The notes: generated by a model from the sequence alone, not told the origin. DNA of 35,464 nucleotides from Thermodesulfobacteriota bacterium (GCA_035559815.1 DATMAT010000062.1:1-35464), one strand, 5' to 3'; positions 26,210-35,383 are shown, numbered from the stretch's first letter. Numbers and translations: made by a program.

Positions 26210-28300
26210 ATGAGAGTGGGCATCATTGGTTGCGGGCAGATTGCTAATATACACATTCCGGTTATTAAAAAATATCCGAATGTCGAGATTGTAGGGCTTG
26301 CCGACGTCAACGTGGAGGTATTGGAAAACACCGCCTCCAAATTTCACATATCCGATAGATTCACTAATCCTCCTGACTTAATCGAGAAGAAGAAGAGACC
26401 GGAAGTAGTTCATATACTCACCCCTCCTCAATATCACTATGAACTGGCTAAAATGGCTCTAGAGGGGGGCTGCCACGTTTATGTGGAAAAACCAATGTGC
26501 ATGAATGCGGCCGAAGGGGAAAAATTGGTTAAATTGGCCAAACAAAAGAATCTTAAGCTTTGTGTCGGCCATAACCATCTTTTTGACTCGGTCATGGTAG
26601 AAGCGAGAAAGCTGGCAGAGCGTGGGGATGTAGGAACAATCTGCTCTATAGAATGTTGCTACGGGTCCGACCTTGGTTCGGACTCTAAAGGACGCTATTT
26701 CACGCAGGCTTACAGGCACTGGGTCTATCAGCTCCCCGGCGGCATTTTCCAGAACCTTCTGGACCATCCGCTTTCCGTTATAATACCGTTTATAGGCAAC
26801 CCCACTTCGGTATACTCGCTTTCGGCTGAGGCTGGAGTCGTTCCGCCAGGAATTCCCAGTGAGTTGCAGGTTATCCTCGGGGATGGCCGCATTACCGCGC
26901 ATATTAATCTTTCGTTGGCAGCCAGCCCCCGGTTCTACCACCTAACCCTTTACGGAACCAACGGAAATATATCCGTGGATTTCTTTAACAAGCGGATTAT
27001 TCAACGCTCCCATGGAAAAATGCCCAGGGCGGTTTCCAGGGCGCTTTTTAATCTGAAAGAAGGGTCCCAGATTCTGACCAGCACGTTATCCAATACGGGA
27101 AAGGTGCTCACCGGGAGATTTTTCCCCTACGAAGGCCTAGAGAGGCTAGTCACCGAGTTCTATAAATCAATCGAAACGGGTATCCCTTCTCCGGTCCCAC
27201 CGGAGAGCGGCCTGACCGCCTTACGAATCATGGATACGGTCTGGAAACAGATCGATTATCCCAGGGACAATGCGGCCCTGATGAAGAAGTATAGGGTCCA
27301 ACCGGATTCATCGGCTAAGGTAAAGATTCTTATAACCGGCGCCAGCGGGTTTGTAGGGGCAAACCTTTTGAAGAAATTAAGTGAGAATGACAACTATTAC
27401 ATAAGGGCGATGGTTCGGAATCCAAGGAAAATAGAGGGTCTGGTGAAGGATCGCCCGATAGATATATTCATAGGAGACCTATCCGATGAAAAAAGCGTTT
27501 TCTCGGCTGTCGAGGGAATAGACGTAATCTATCATATAGCGGCAACGATGGGGGGTAAATGGTCTGATTACGTCGAGGGAACTATCAAGGGTACCGAGAG
27601 ATTGGTGCAGGCTGCCTTACAACACCGAATAAAAAAATTTGTGTATATAAGCTCGATCGCTGTTTATGGAATCCCCGAAAACGGCAACAGGCCCATAATG
27701 GAAGATAGCCCTTATACCAGTAATCATCTGAATAACTACATTAAATCTAAGATTGAGGCTGAGCGGATTATTCTTGAGAATGTGAAAAACAACCAGTTGC
27801 CTGCCACCATACTGCGGGCCGGTGTAATTTACGGCCCGGGGAGAGTAAATCAACTACCCAGGATCGGGTATCAGCTTGTTGGAAAGTTTTTCGTCAAGAT
27901 TGGCCTCAATAGCGTGACCCTTCCGGTGGTTTATATAGATAACGTGGTGGATGCATTGATACTGGCGGGGAACTCGGAAAACAGCGTCGGACAGGTTTAT
28001 AATGTCGTCGACGACGAGCGATTTACCCAGATGGAATATCTCAGCAAACTCAATGAGTACGGCAAAGAGCGTATATACTACATTTCTTTTCCCTACACAT
28101 TGGCATCCGGCGTCGGCTCCATTGCCGGGAAGTTGAGCAAATACAGCCCTCACTTAGAGAGAATCTCGTCTTACCTTTCACCCTTTCATTTGCAAAGCTG
28201 TGCCAAAGAGCTCGACTATGATAACTCCAAAATTAAGAGGGAATTGGGATGGAAACCCGATTCTGATATTGACAAACATTTCAGAAGAATCTTCGGATAA
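26210..28300 (+). CDS. Fusion of a Gfo/Idh/MocA oxidoreductase with an extended-SDR nucleotide-sugar epimerase/dehydratase
   Basis: One 696-residue chain joins two NAD(P)-dependent sugar enzymes. Residues 1 to about 365 are Gfo/Idh/MocA: GIIGCGQIANIHIP (Rossmann loop, 4-17), VHILTPPQYHYELA near 67-80 and E93-K94-P95, the conserved cofactor/substrate motif. Residues from 370 are an extended SDR: ILITGASGFVGANLL at 373-387, a GDLSD stretch, YISSIAVYG and the catalytic Y510-I-K-S-K514. Gfo/Idh/MocA members oxidise sugar C3 or other positions of nucleotide sugars, and the SDR half would epimerise or dehydrate, so the pair could act in sequence on one nucleotide sugar. I start at ATG 26210 because GGAGGG lies six bases upstream; an in-frame TTG at 26162 has no such site. 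Both active sites look intact. The reading frame is continuous with no sign of a frameshift joining. Confidence 0.88.
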   Translation: MRVGIIGCGQIANIHIPVIKKYPNVEIVGLADVNVEVLENTASKFHISDRFTNPPDLIEKKKRPEVVHILTPPQYHYELAKMALEGGCHVYVEKPMCMNAAEGEKLVKLAKQKNLKLCVGHNHLFDSVMVEARKLAERGDVGTICSIECCYGSDLGSDSKGRYFTQAYRHWVYQLPGGIFQNLLDHPLSVIIPFIGNPTSVYSLSAEAGVVPPGIPSELQVILGDGRITAHINLSLAASPRFYHLTLYGTNGNISVDFFNKRIIQRSHGKMPRAVSRALFNLKEGSQILTSTLSNTGKVLTGRFFPYEGLERLVTEFYKSIETGIPSPVPPESGLTALRIMDTVWKQIDYPRDNAALMKKYRVQPDSSAKVKILITGASGFVGANLLKKLSENDNYYIRAMVRNPRKIEGLVKDRPIDIFIGDLSDEKSVFSAVEGIDVIYHIAATMGGKWSDYVEGTIKGTERLVQAALQHRIKKFVYISSIAVYGIPENGNRPIMEDSPYTSNHLNNYIKSKIEAERIILENVKNNQLPATILRAGVIYGPGRVNQLPRIGYQLVGKFFVKIGLNSVTLPVVYIDNVVDALILAGNSENSVGQVYNVVDDERFTQMEYLSKLNEYGKERIYYISFPYTLASGVGSIAGKLSKYSPHLERISSYLSPFHLQSCAKELDYDNSKIKRELGWKPDSDIDKHFRRIFG

Positions 28301-28367
28301 AGATAGAGCTCAGTTATTTGTAACCTATTAGAAGGCACATAGGGAGCGATCTGTAATTCTAAAGACG

Positions 28368-29477
28368 ATGGCTAGACTGGATCTGATACCCCATATTTTA
28401 AGGTGGCATGATTCCCTGGCGAGCTATACACCGGTTTTAAGTTCGATACCATTCATGCCGGGAAAGGCCAGGGCTCGTACGTGCAGAATCTACATAAAAT
28501 CAAAGATTGACCAAAAGGGCAGGGATGCAATAGCCAAATTCATCAATAACTTGCCGTCAAAGGCTTTAGAGTACCCGCAGGTTGTCTCAAACGTGACCGA
28601 TGAGCTATATCAGGAGTTCAGCTATGAAGAGTTATGCGAAGGCATAATTCCCCGGATAGCCGGGAGAATCGAAAATATAAGGAGCTTGAGTGAAAGTCAA
28701 AAGTTGTACATTTATCTTATGCTGGGGGCTCACCAACATGCCCGGAGATATCTCGATAATTTGCCGGTGTTAAGAAAGCCGGACTTCATAATTGCCGGTG
28801 CCCAGAAAGCCGGGACTACCTGGTTAATGGACGCTTTAAGCAATCATCCGGACATCTGGGGCACACCCACAGAATTACACTATTTCACTTCAAACCGCCG
28901 TAGATGGACCTGGGAGGAGTACCTGGCGCTGTTTTCTTTGAGCGGGAGTAGATTGAACGGAGAAAAATCGGTTACCTATCTTCAGGTCATTGACGAGGTT
29001 GTAAATAAGCTACCCGGAACCAAAGTATTCGTAATTCTCCGCGACCCGTTTGATAGGATAGTATCGCAGTATTTTCATGATATACGCAATCATAGGTTTA
29101 GAGATAGGAATGGAATTAAGAATATAAAAGATTATATTGAAAGAAATATAGGGGATTGTAGGGAACGGGGTTTATATTATTCGAATATAAGAAATAGCCT
29201 TTCTAGGATCAATATTCTTTTTTATCAGGAGATCTCTGATAATCCAGTAGCATTACTTAAGATCGTTTTAATGGCACTTGGGTTGAGAGACGTTGATCCT
29301 ACTGACCTGATTCCAAAGAGAAGGATAAACAAGTCGGACAACAAGCCAAAGATATCATATAAAGAATTTCTCAAGAGCGCAGGATTAGCCCAGACTTTAA
29401 AAGAATATTACTATGATGATATCAGTAAATTGTCCCAGGTGACCGGAAAAGATTTGTCCAGTTGGATGGATTGGTAA
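28368..29477 (+). CDS. PAPS-dependent sulfotransferase with a novel N-terminal region
   Basis: The C-terminal 230 residues are a sulfotransferase domain. The 5'-phosphosulfate loop is GAQKAGTTWL (144-153), the 3'-phosphate site is LRDPFDRIVSQYFHD (224-238), and TELHYF plus GEKSVTY (198-204) fit the acceptor-side elements. The enzyme should transfer sulfate from PAPS to a hydroxyl or amine, probably on the glycan or its precursor. The first 135 residues are not part of that domain: basic, mostly alpha-helical in appearance, with QKGRDAIAKFINNLPSKALEYP and LYIYLMLGAHQHARRYLDNLP. I do not recognise them. No signal peptide is seen, so the enzyme is cytoplasmic or peripheral. It starts 67 bases after the fusion gene and both may share a transcript. 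PAPS synthesis genes are not in the window. Confidence 0.87.
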   Translation: MARLDLIPHILRWHDSLASYTPVLSSIPFMPGKARARTCRIYIKSKIDQKGRDAIAKFINNLPSKALEYPQVVSNVTDELYQEFSYEELCEGIIPRIAGRIENIRSLSESQKLYIYLMLGAHQHARRYLDNLPVLRKPDFIIAGAQKAGTTWLMDALSNHPDIWGTPTELHYFTSNRRRWTWEEYLALFSLSGSRLNGEKSVTYLQVIDEVVNKLPGTKVFVILRDPFDRIVSQYFHDIRNHRFRDRNGIKNIKDYIERNIGDCRERGLYYSNIRNSLSRINILFYQEISDNPVALLKIVLMALGLRDVDPTDLIPKRRINKSDNKPKISYKEFLKSAGLAQTLKEYYYDDISKLSQVTGKDLSSWMDW

Positions 29478-29581
29478 AAATTTAAACAAGTTACGCTTAT
29501 CATGGATTTGAGAATAAATAAATTATATCCCTCAAGAAAACTTAAATACGGCTACACTCTATAATAAGGTTGGAATAAGTA

Positions 29582-31735
29582 ATGAATCTGCGCCATTTTT
29601 TTTATTTTGTTCTATTGGGTGGCTTATTCGGGCTTTTGATAATTTCCCTCGAACTTAGAGTAATATCTCAAGCACGTTTTGAGTGGGAAAGCAATCCTGC
29701 ACTTGGCCTCTTTTTATCCGGATTTCCATGGTACATTGTGTCGCATTTCTTTTTAGCAATGGTAGCTGCCGGAGTGTTATGCCTGGTGTTTAAATTCTTA
29801 ATAGACCACCATCCGGCGGGCTTGTTGTGGCCTGTTTGGGGACTTTATCTGCTGCTGTTTTTGGATTTATTTTTGATAAGCAGCCTTGTTTTCAGTCAAC
29901 GCTTTTTCTTCCGTTCTTCATTGTCTGGCTGGTTATTGGGGGGATTACTGCTTACCGGGGTTGTATTATGTGTGACATTAATTCCCTGTATTTTGTTGAA
30001 TTTCCTTTTTAGAACTCGGCTAAAGCTAAGGCTTGGATTACTGCTTATTTTTCTCTCCGCTATATCTTTTACTGTTATAACCTGGCTGCATCAACAAGAA
30101 GTGGAAATAACCCAGCAAGTTGCTCTGGCAGGTCAAATATTTAACCTCGGAGTACTAATATGGTTTGTGAAAGGTTTTCTTCTTGGCTGCTTAGCTCTAC
30201 TTGTAGCTTTCTTTTTTGAGTATTGTGTCGAGCGTGCAACGAGAAAAGATTTCTTATCCGGCTCAATTACAGTTTTGCTTTTCTTAATTCTGCTAACAGG
30301 TCTCGTTTGGATTTGGATATTGGCTTGGAAACCGGAACAAGCCGGGCTTACTTCGGACCGAGAACCTCATCGGGATTCCCCTAACGTGATACAGATAGTC
30401 ATTGACACCCTGGGAGGGAAGTACCTGGACCCGGGCCTGCTGGAACAATATCCAGCATTTACCGAATTGGCTAAAGATGGGTTTCAATTCGTCCGCGCAT
30501 ACTCGACTGCTTCCTGCACCTCCTGGAGTGTCCCGGCAATCCTGACTTCGAGCTTCAATTTTGTAAGCTCAGGACGTCAGTTCGATGAGTTCGGTTGGTT
30601 GGATGAGAACGAAATTACCACAGCAGAAATCTTCAAAGAAGCAGGATATGAAACGGTTGGATTCTCTGCGAACCCCGTCACGAGCGAAGCTTTTGATTAC
30701 AATCAAGGGTTTGACCATTTTAGGGGTATAAAGGGAGGCAGCCTGCTCGGAGTTTACATTTTAAAAGCCCTGGGTACGCAGAATACCAAATTTGCATACC
30801 AATATGGATTGGTTGACTCCGGATTTTATTATCAGGATATAAAAGACCTTTATTACAAACTGGAGAGTTATCTCTCTCAAAACCATGCGCGTCCTTTCTA
30901 CATTTATGTACAGACTATGGACTTGCATGCTCCTTATATGCCTCCCAAGGAATATCTGGATAGCGATTTTAGGTTTGATGACTTCCGTTCTCACTGGGAG
31001 CTTTCGGCGATGAAGAAAACCGGAAAGATCAGTGAAGTCCCGGAGGCCATCAGGAAAAACGCGCTTCAACTTTATCTCGGTGAGCTGAAGTACACTGACG
31101 AGTATTTAGCAAAGCTTATTCAGTTATTGAAGAGGTTAAATCTTTATGATAATACGATGATTGTAGTTACGTCCGACCATGGCGAAGAGTTTTGGGAGCA
31201 CGATTCATATGCGCATTGCTCAACGAAGGCATATGATGAGTTGATCCGTGTTCCGTTGTTCATAAAGCCTCCGGGCTCAGCAGAAATTGACGGTATAGGC
31301 TCGGTCATGGAAGAGAACGTATCTACGCTTGACATACTTCCTACCATGGTTGATCTTGCTAACATAAACCTTGCCCCCTCGCAAAAAGAACATTTTGAGG
31401 GTCGCAGCCTTCTTCCTTTAATTCAGGAGAAATCGGACAACATGAACCACAGGATGCTATACGGCATTGAACGGAATTTATATTTCGCCATTCAGAAGCG
31501 ATGGAAATTACTCTGGAGGGGCAAGGCAAAAAAATTCGAGCTCTATGACCTTGAACAGGACCCACTCGAAAAAGAGGATGTTTTTTTGCCGAGACAGTCG
31601 AGTGTGAAAGATGCGGTGGTGGACCTGAGCGTTTTTGCCAGTAGTTTCAATACTGAAACGGAATATGAGAAGGGAAACCAGAAATTAGACCCTAGCCTGG
31701 AGGAGAAATTGCGCAGTCTCGGTTATGTTCAGTAG
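29582..31735 (+). CDS. Membrane-anchored alkaline-phosphatase/sulfatase-superfamily enzyme (second copy type)
   Basis: A 717-residue protein with about seven hydrophobic segments in the first 255 residues and an extracytoplasmic sulfatase-fold domain after them. Metal landmarks are IQIVIDTLGGKYLDPG (D275), DLHAPYMPPKEY and VVTSDHGEEFWEHDSYAH. The nucleophile region reads C312-T-S-W-S-V-P-A-I320. The position matching the sulfatase Cys/Ser is S316, but the expected Arg two residues after Pro is Ile, so conversion to formylglycine is unlikely. It resembles the gene at 10840 in topology, domain order and the ending LRSLGYVQ, though the two are clearly diverged. It is more likely a phospho- or sulfo-transferase or hydrolase of the glycan than a canonical sulfatase. 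It follows the sulfotransferase by 104 bases. Confidence 0.85.
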   Translation: MNLRHFFYFVLLGGLFGLLIISLELRVISQARFEWESNPALGLFLSGFPWYIVSHFFLAMVAAGVLCLVFKFLIDHHPAGLLWPVWGLYLLLFLDLFLISSLVFSQRFFFRSSLSGWLLGGLLLTGVVLCVTLIPCILLNFLFRTRLKLRLGLLLIFLSAISFTVITWLHQQEVEITQQVALAGQIFNLGVLIWFVKGFLLGCLALLVAFFFEYCVERATRKDFLSGSITVLLFLILLTGLVWIWILAWKPEQAGLTSDREPHRDSPNVIQIVIDTLGGKYLDPGLLEQYPAFTELAKDGFQFVRAYSTASCTSWSVPAILTSSFNFVSSGRQFDEFGWLDENEITTAEIFKEAGYETVGFSANPVTSEAFDYNQGFDHFRGIKGGSLLGVYILKALGTQNTKFAYQYGLVDSGFYYQDIKDLYYKLESYLSQNHARPFYIYVQTMDLHAPYMPPKEYLDSDFRFDDFRSHWELSAMKKTGKISEVPEAIRKNALQLYLGELKYTDEYLAKLIQLLKRLNLYDNTMIVVTSDHGEEFWEHDSYAHCSTKAYDELIRVPLFIKPPGSAEIDGIGSVMEENVSTLDILPTMVDLANINLAPSQKEHFEGRSLLPLIQEKSDNMNHRMLYGIERNLYFAIQKRWKLLWRGKAKKFELYDLEQDPLEKEDVFLPRQSSVKDAVVDLSVFASSFNTETEYEKGNQKLDPSLEEKLRSLGYVQ

Positions 31736-31874
31736 ACTGCTTACTTTTAGAGAGAATGCGGAAGATGATAAAAACTTCATCGACAACAAAATTAGCACAA
31801 CAGAAACCGAATATTCTTCATACGAGACGGTTTCATATTGAATTTCTTAATATTTTAGATAATTATCAGACAGC

Positions 31875-31891
31875 CTCCTTGTAGCAAGGAG
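31875..31891 (+). terminator. Possible terminator hairpin
   Basis: CTCCTTG-tag-CAAGGAG is a perfect seven-base stem with a three-base loop, followed by TTTCATTATAT, about 140 bases past the sulfatase-superfamily gene and 26 bases before the insertion sequence. The T stretch is short, so termination is uncertain. Confidence 0.4.
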
Positions 31892-31917
31892 TTTCATTAT
31901 ATCGAATTCTGAATTAT

Positions 31918-33368
31918 CCTGAATCCTGCATAAAAAATTATTGAATGTTAACAAAAATGTTGCAAATAACACATAATATCAATAAATTGAAGGGAAATTC
32001 TTCTCCGAAACAAACATACCTTTTAGTTAGGTTTATTTCGGATGCCCAGGGACCGAAAAATCTTCAAATCTCATTCAGCGGAAAACGGTTAACCCACTTT
32101 GGTGGTGTCTATCTTCTATATTGCTTCTTTAAGAAAATTCAACTCAAACCAAAGCTTGGAAAGGAACTCTCATTCAGTCAACGCAACAATCGTTTCACTA
32201 TTTCAGAAGAACTATTGTCGCTCATTTATCCAATCATCCTCGGTCTTGGTCATATAGAAACATCACATCTTTTGAGACATAATGGTGTCTTTCAATATCT
32301 CACCGGGTTACCGACATATCCCAATCTAACTACACTCAGACGATTCCTGTTACGGATGGCCCCACTGGCATTACCTAAGCTCCGAGCCCTGCACGACAAA
32401 CTGTTGTCCATGATGTCTGGAAAACCAGAAAAACCGACAGCGGTCATCTTCGATTTAGATTCAACTATGCTCAAACTCTATGGCAAACAAGAGTTGGCAC
32501 GGGTTGGCTACAATCCTCTCAAACCCGGGCGAGTCTCCTATCATCCACTTCTCTGTTTCAATGGCCTTACCAAGGACTACTGGCACGGAGAACTCCGATC
32601 GGGCGATACACACACGTCTACCGGAGCAATCCAACTCCTGCAAGCATCGTTTGCCAAGCTGCCAGAATCAGTAATAAAAACCATCAAAGTACGCGCAGAC
32701 AAAGGATTTTTCGACCACGAGATCATCGAGGCGATAGAAGACAAAGCTCAATTTATCATCGTTGCCAAAGCAACAAAACCCATCAAACGAAAACTTCAAT
32801 CACTCCGATATCAAAAGCATTCCTCTGGAGCAGAGTCTTCCGAGTTTTACTATCAACCCCATCGATGGAGCAAACGGTATCGCTTTATTGCCATTCGTCG
32901 ACCACTACCGGAAGAGCAAACACAACAACTCAGTTTATTTACCCTTGGTCGTTACAGTTATCAGGTCTTCGTCACCAATATGAAACTGACCCCGCTCAAT
33001 TGCTGGAAGTTCTACAACCAGCGAGCAGCGGTCGAGCTGATTATCAAAGAACTCAAGCACGATTACCCCTTAGCCAAAATACCGACGAAATACTTCCAGG
33101 CAAACGAGGCATATTTTCATATCCTCTTATTTGCCTACAATCTATTGAATTGGTTTAAGCGATTATGTTTGCCGAAAGAATATCATCCTCTGACATTAAG
33201 CACTTTACGATATCGATTATTGCTCATCCCTGGAGAGTTCGTCAGGTCGGGGAATCGACCGATATTAAAACTTCCAGCAAATTTTTATTATAAAGAGGCA
33301 TTTCAACATGCATTGAAAAGTATTAAAATATTGAAGCTTTAACTAGTCACTTTCACGCAGGATTCAGG
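31918..33368 (+). mobile_element. Complete IS1380-family insertion sequence (1451 bp)
   Basis: The left end CCTGAATCCTGC (31918-31929) is an exact inverted copy of the right end GCAGGATTCAGG (33357-33368). Both are flanked by the five-base direct repeat ATTAT (31913-31917 and 33369-33373). With an intact transposase this looks like a recent insertion. It landed between the sulfatase-superfamily gene and the secreted hydrolase-like gene, 13 bases before the latter's ATG, and would separate that gene from any promoter further upstream. Confidence 0.88.
31945..33342 (+). CDS. IS1380-family DDE transposase
   Basis: A 465-residue transposase that moves the surrounding element by a cut-and-paste reaction. 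IS1380 features are IFDLDSTMLKLYG (D170/D172), YHPLLCFNGLTKD, VRADKGFFDHEII (D252) and YNQRAAVELIIKELKHDY (E364) followed by LLFAYNLLNWFK. D170, D252 and E364 fit the catalytic triad. The length is usual for the family and there is no internal stop. Two ATGs lie close together (31945 and 31957); neither has a good ribosome binding site, so low expression is likely. It has no functional link to the glycan genes. Confidence 0.9.
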   Translation: MLTKMLQITHNINKLKGNSSPKQTYLLVRFISDAQGPKNLQISFSGKRLTHFGGVYLLYCFFKKIQLKPKLGKELSFSQRNNRFTISEELLSLIYPIILGLGHIETSHLLRHNGVFQYLTGLPTYPNLTTLRRFLLRMAPLALPKLRALHDKLLSMMSGKPEKPTAVIFDLDSTMLKLYGKQELARVGYNPLKPGRVSYHPLLCFNGLTKDYWHGELRSGDTHTSTGAIQLLQASFAKLPESVIKTIKVRADKGFFDHEIIEAIEDKAQFIIVAKATKPIKRKLQSLRYQKHSSGAESSEFYYQPHRWSKRYRFIAIRRPLPEEQTQQLSLFTLGRYSYQVFVTNMKLTPLNCWKFYNQRAAVELIIKELKHDYPLAKIPTKYFQANEAYFHILLFAYNLLNWFKRLCLPKEYHPLTLSTLRYRLLLIPGEFVRSGNRPILKLPANFYYKEAFQHALKSIKILKL

Positions 33369-33381
33369 ATTATATATAATC

Positions 33382-35163
33382 ATGAAAAGACATAGATTAA
33401 TCATTTCAATTCTTTTGCTTATTACCTTAACACTTTGCTTGCTGATAGCTAATTTTGTGGACGTTTGCCCCAAGGTTGTTTGGAGTAAAGAAAAATCTTT
33501 TGGTGAACCAATACCAAGCCAAAACAAATTCGAAAAGCGCTATGTATTTTTTCGAGGCAATATGAATAATCAAGCCGACGTCAACAGGTTGGTTAGCATT
33601 ATGAAACGGGCATCAGCAGTCGGATATAATGGGTTTGTGATAGGAGAACGTGGTTCCTGGAGAAACATAGAAAAGCAATCCCGGACTTACTTCAGGAATT
33701 TTGCTCGTATCAGAAGTGAGGCTAGTAAGCTGGGTGTGACTATAATTCCTGTTGCGTTTGACCAATGGGCTCCAACCCGCAAAGATCGAAATCTAGCTGA
33801 GGCTTTCCCCGTAATAGGAACAAAGTTTGTGGTTAAAGGTAAGTTCGCTTACTTAGAAGCCGATCTGCCGGTAGATTTGCAGAATTCAGGATTTGAGAAA
33901 TCCATAGGGCATCAACCGACCAAGTGGATAGTTGATCAGCCAGGAAAAATTACATTTATAGACACCGTAGTAAAACACTCAGGCAGAGCTTCCATTAAAA
34001 TAAAGGATCCAGGGGTTGGTGATCCAAGACACGGGCATGCACGTATTCGTCAGAAAGTATCAGTAGCTCCTTTTCGCGCATATGAGCTATCGTTATGGAT
34101 CAAGACTCGAAATTTTAATAAGCCTAATGATGTCAAAATTTACATTTCGGGAGAGAAGGGCGATGATAAGTTGTATTCAAGGGCGCATTACGCCAGGGAA
34201 CATATTAATACGACCCAAGATTGGGAGAAATATACAATCAATTTTAACAGTTTAAGTAATAAGAAAATTACGATATGGCTGGGGGCATGGTCAAAAGAAG
34301 GACGTGGAGAAGTGTGGTTTGACGATGTTACTCTAAAGGAAGTTGGACTGAAAAAGATGGTAAGAAGATCATCAATCCCGATAACTGTAAGCTCATGGGA
34401 TGGAAAGAGAACATACGATGAGGGAAGTGACTATCTATTAGACAAACAAAAGCTTATAATTAGACCTAACTCTAGCATTCCTGAGGGACAGGCTTTAAGA
34501 GTTACCTGGTATCAACTTGCGGATGTCGTATACAATACACCAGAGGCTAGTGCATGCTATGAGAAGTTTTTTGATATTAATATGGATATTGCTAAGCGAT
34601 TGAATAACTTTCTATCGCCCCCCGGATTTATGATGAATTACGACGAGTGGCGCGTGGCAAACTGGGATCCGTCATGTAGAACTGCAACTGGTGGCGAATA
34701 CATGGCTCGAGCCATACGTATTTCTGAGCAGAGGCTGCGCAGCATAAATCCGAATTGGGATATTTATGTATGGAATGATATGTTCGACCCCTACCATAAC
34801 GCCATAAATAATTATTGGATGGTAAAAGGGACTGTTGCCAAGTCGTGGCTTGGTGTATCTTCAAACATAATTATCATGAACTGGGGAAGCGCGAGTGCTA
34901 AAGATAAAGTCGCTAGTATGAGGTTCTGGCATTCTCGTGGGAATAGACAGGTTATAGCTGGATATTATGAGAGTGTAGGCAATGTTAGAAAATGGCTTGA
35001 TGCGCTAGACGCAGTTGAAGTCCAAGGTGTAAGAGGAGTTATCGGATTTATGTATACAACTTGGCGGGGGAATTACCATGATTTGGAAGAGGTGGCAAAC
35101 TTAATACAAAAGCGAGGACGCTGGGGTTCTGACCTAGCATTTCCTAAGAATAGCAAACAATGA
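33382..35163 (+). CDS. Secreted glycoside-hydrolase-like protein with an inserted jelly-roll domain
   Basis: A 593-residue protein with an N-terminal hydrophobic segment (residues 6-24, ISILLLITLTLCLLIANF) acting as signal peptide or anchor. Residues about 52-150 look like the first strands of a TIM barrel (YVFFRGNMNNQADVNRLVSIMKRA, GYNGFVIGE, SKLGVTIIPVAFDQW). Residues about 160-330 look like a carbohydrate-binding jelly-roll (NSGFEKSI, YELSLWIKT, WEKYTINF, EVWFDDVTLKEVG). The barrel then resumes near 380-580 (FMMNYDEWRVANWDPSC, WDIYVWNDMFDPYHN, GVIGFMYTTWRGNY). D and E of NYDEWR are candidate catalytic residues. The layout resembles family GH20-like hexosaminidase relatives, but I do not recognise the family. 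It probably acts on the exported glycan. The IS1380 element sits directly upstream, and no ribosome binding site is seen. Confidence 0.7.
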   Translation: MKRHRLIISILLLITLTLCLLIANFVDVCPKVVWSKEKSFGEPIPSQNKFEKRYVFFRGNMNNQADVNRLVSIMKRASAVGYNGFVIGERGSWRNIEKQSRTYFRNFARIRSEASKLGVTIIPVAFDQWAPTRKDRNLAEAFPVIGTKFVVKGKFAYLEADLPVDLQNSGFEKSIGHQPTKWIVDQPGKITFIDTVVKHSGRASIKIKDPGVGDPRHGHARIRQKVSVAPFRAYELSLWIKTRNFNKPNDVKIYISGEKGDDKLYSRAHYAREHINTTQDWEKYTINFNSLSNKKITIWLGAWSKEGRGEVWFDDVTLKEVGLKKMVRRSSIPITVSSWDGKRTYDEGSDYLLDKQKLIIRPNSSIPEGQALRVTWYQLADVVYNTPEASACYEKFFDINMDIAKRLNNFLSPPGFMMNYDEWRVANWDPSCRTATGGEYMARAIRISEQRLRSINPNWDIYVWNDMFDPYHNAINNYWMVKGTVAKSWLGVSSNIIIMNWGSASAKDKVASMRFWHSRGNRQVIAGYYESVGNVRKWLDALDAVEVQGVRGVIGFMYTTWRGNYHDLEEVANLIQKRGRWGSDLAFPKNSKQ

Positions 35164-35327
35164 TTTCTTGTTGCATATAGGTCGGTTTATGGATTAAAAG
35201 AGGTAAAAACGCTCAGATCACGACAGGCTTACAGGGAAGATTAAAAAGGGTTCTTTCTTTTTTGCCTGTCATTTCAACCCCTTCGCTATGCTCAGAGCCT
35301 GTCCTGAGGAATTATGTTAAAAAGGGG

Positions 35328-35356
35328 TTAAGTATAAACGGTTCCCTTCTTATAAT
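35328..35356 (+). promoter_or_regulatory. Possible promoter of the IS110-type transposase
   Basis: TATAAT at 35351-35356 is preceded at 17 bases by TTAAGT (35328-35333), a weak -35. In IS110-type elements a strong promoter is often formed only when the ends join in a circle, so a poor -35 in the linear form would be expected. Confidence 0.4.
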
Positions 35357-35382
35357 TAACAAAAAACTAAGGAGGGAACCGT
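35338..35382 (+). promoter_or_regulatory. Inverted repeat covering the ribosome binding site of the IS110-type gene
   Basis: ACGGTTCCCT (35338-35347) pairs perfectly with AGGGAACCGT (35373-35382), which overlaps the second half of the AGGAGG ribosome binding site and ends one base before the ATG. The left arm lies in the promoter spacer, as at 15175-15224. Read-through transcripts would fold and hide the site. Confidence 0.55.
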
Positions 35383-35383
35383 C

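Noticed and set aside
26459-26941. 160-codon open frame on the minus strand
   Set aside because: It lies antisense to the Gfo/Idh/MocA half of the fusion, whose motifs clearly mark the plus strand as coding.
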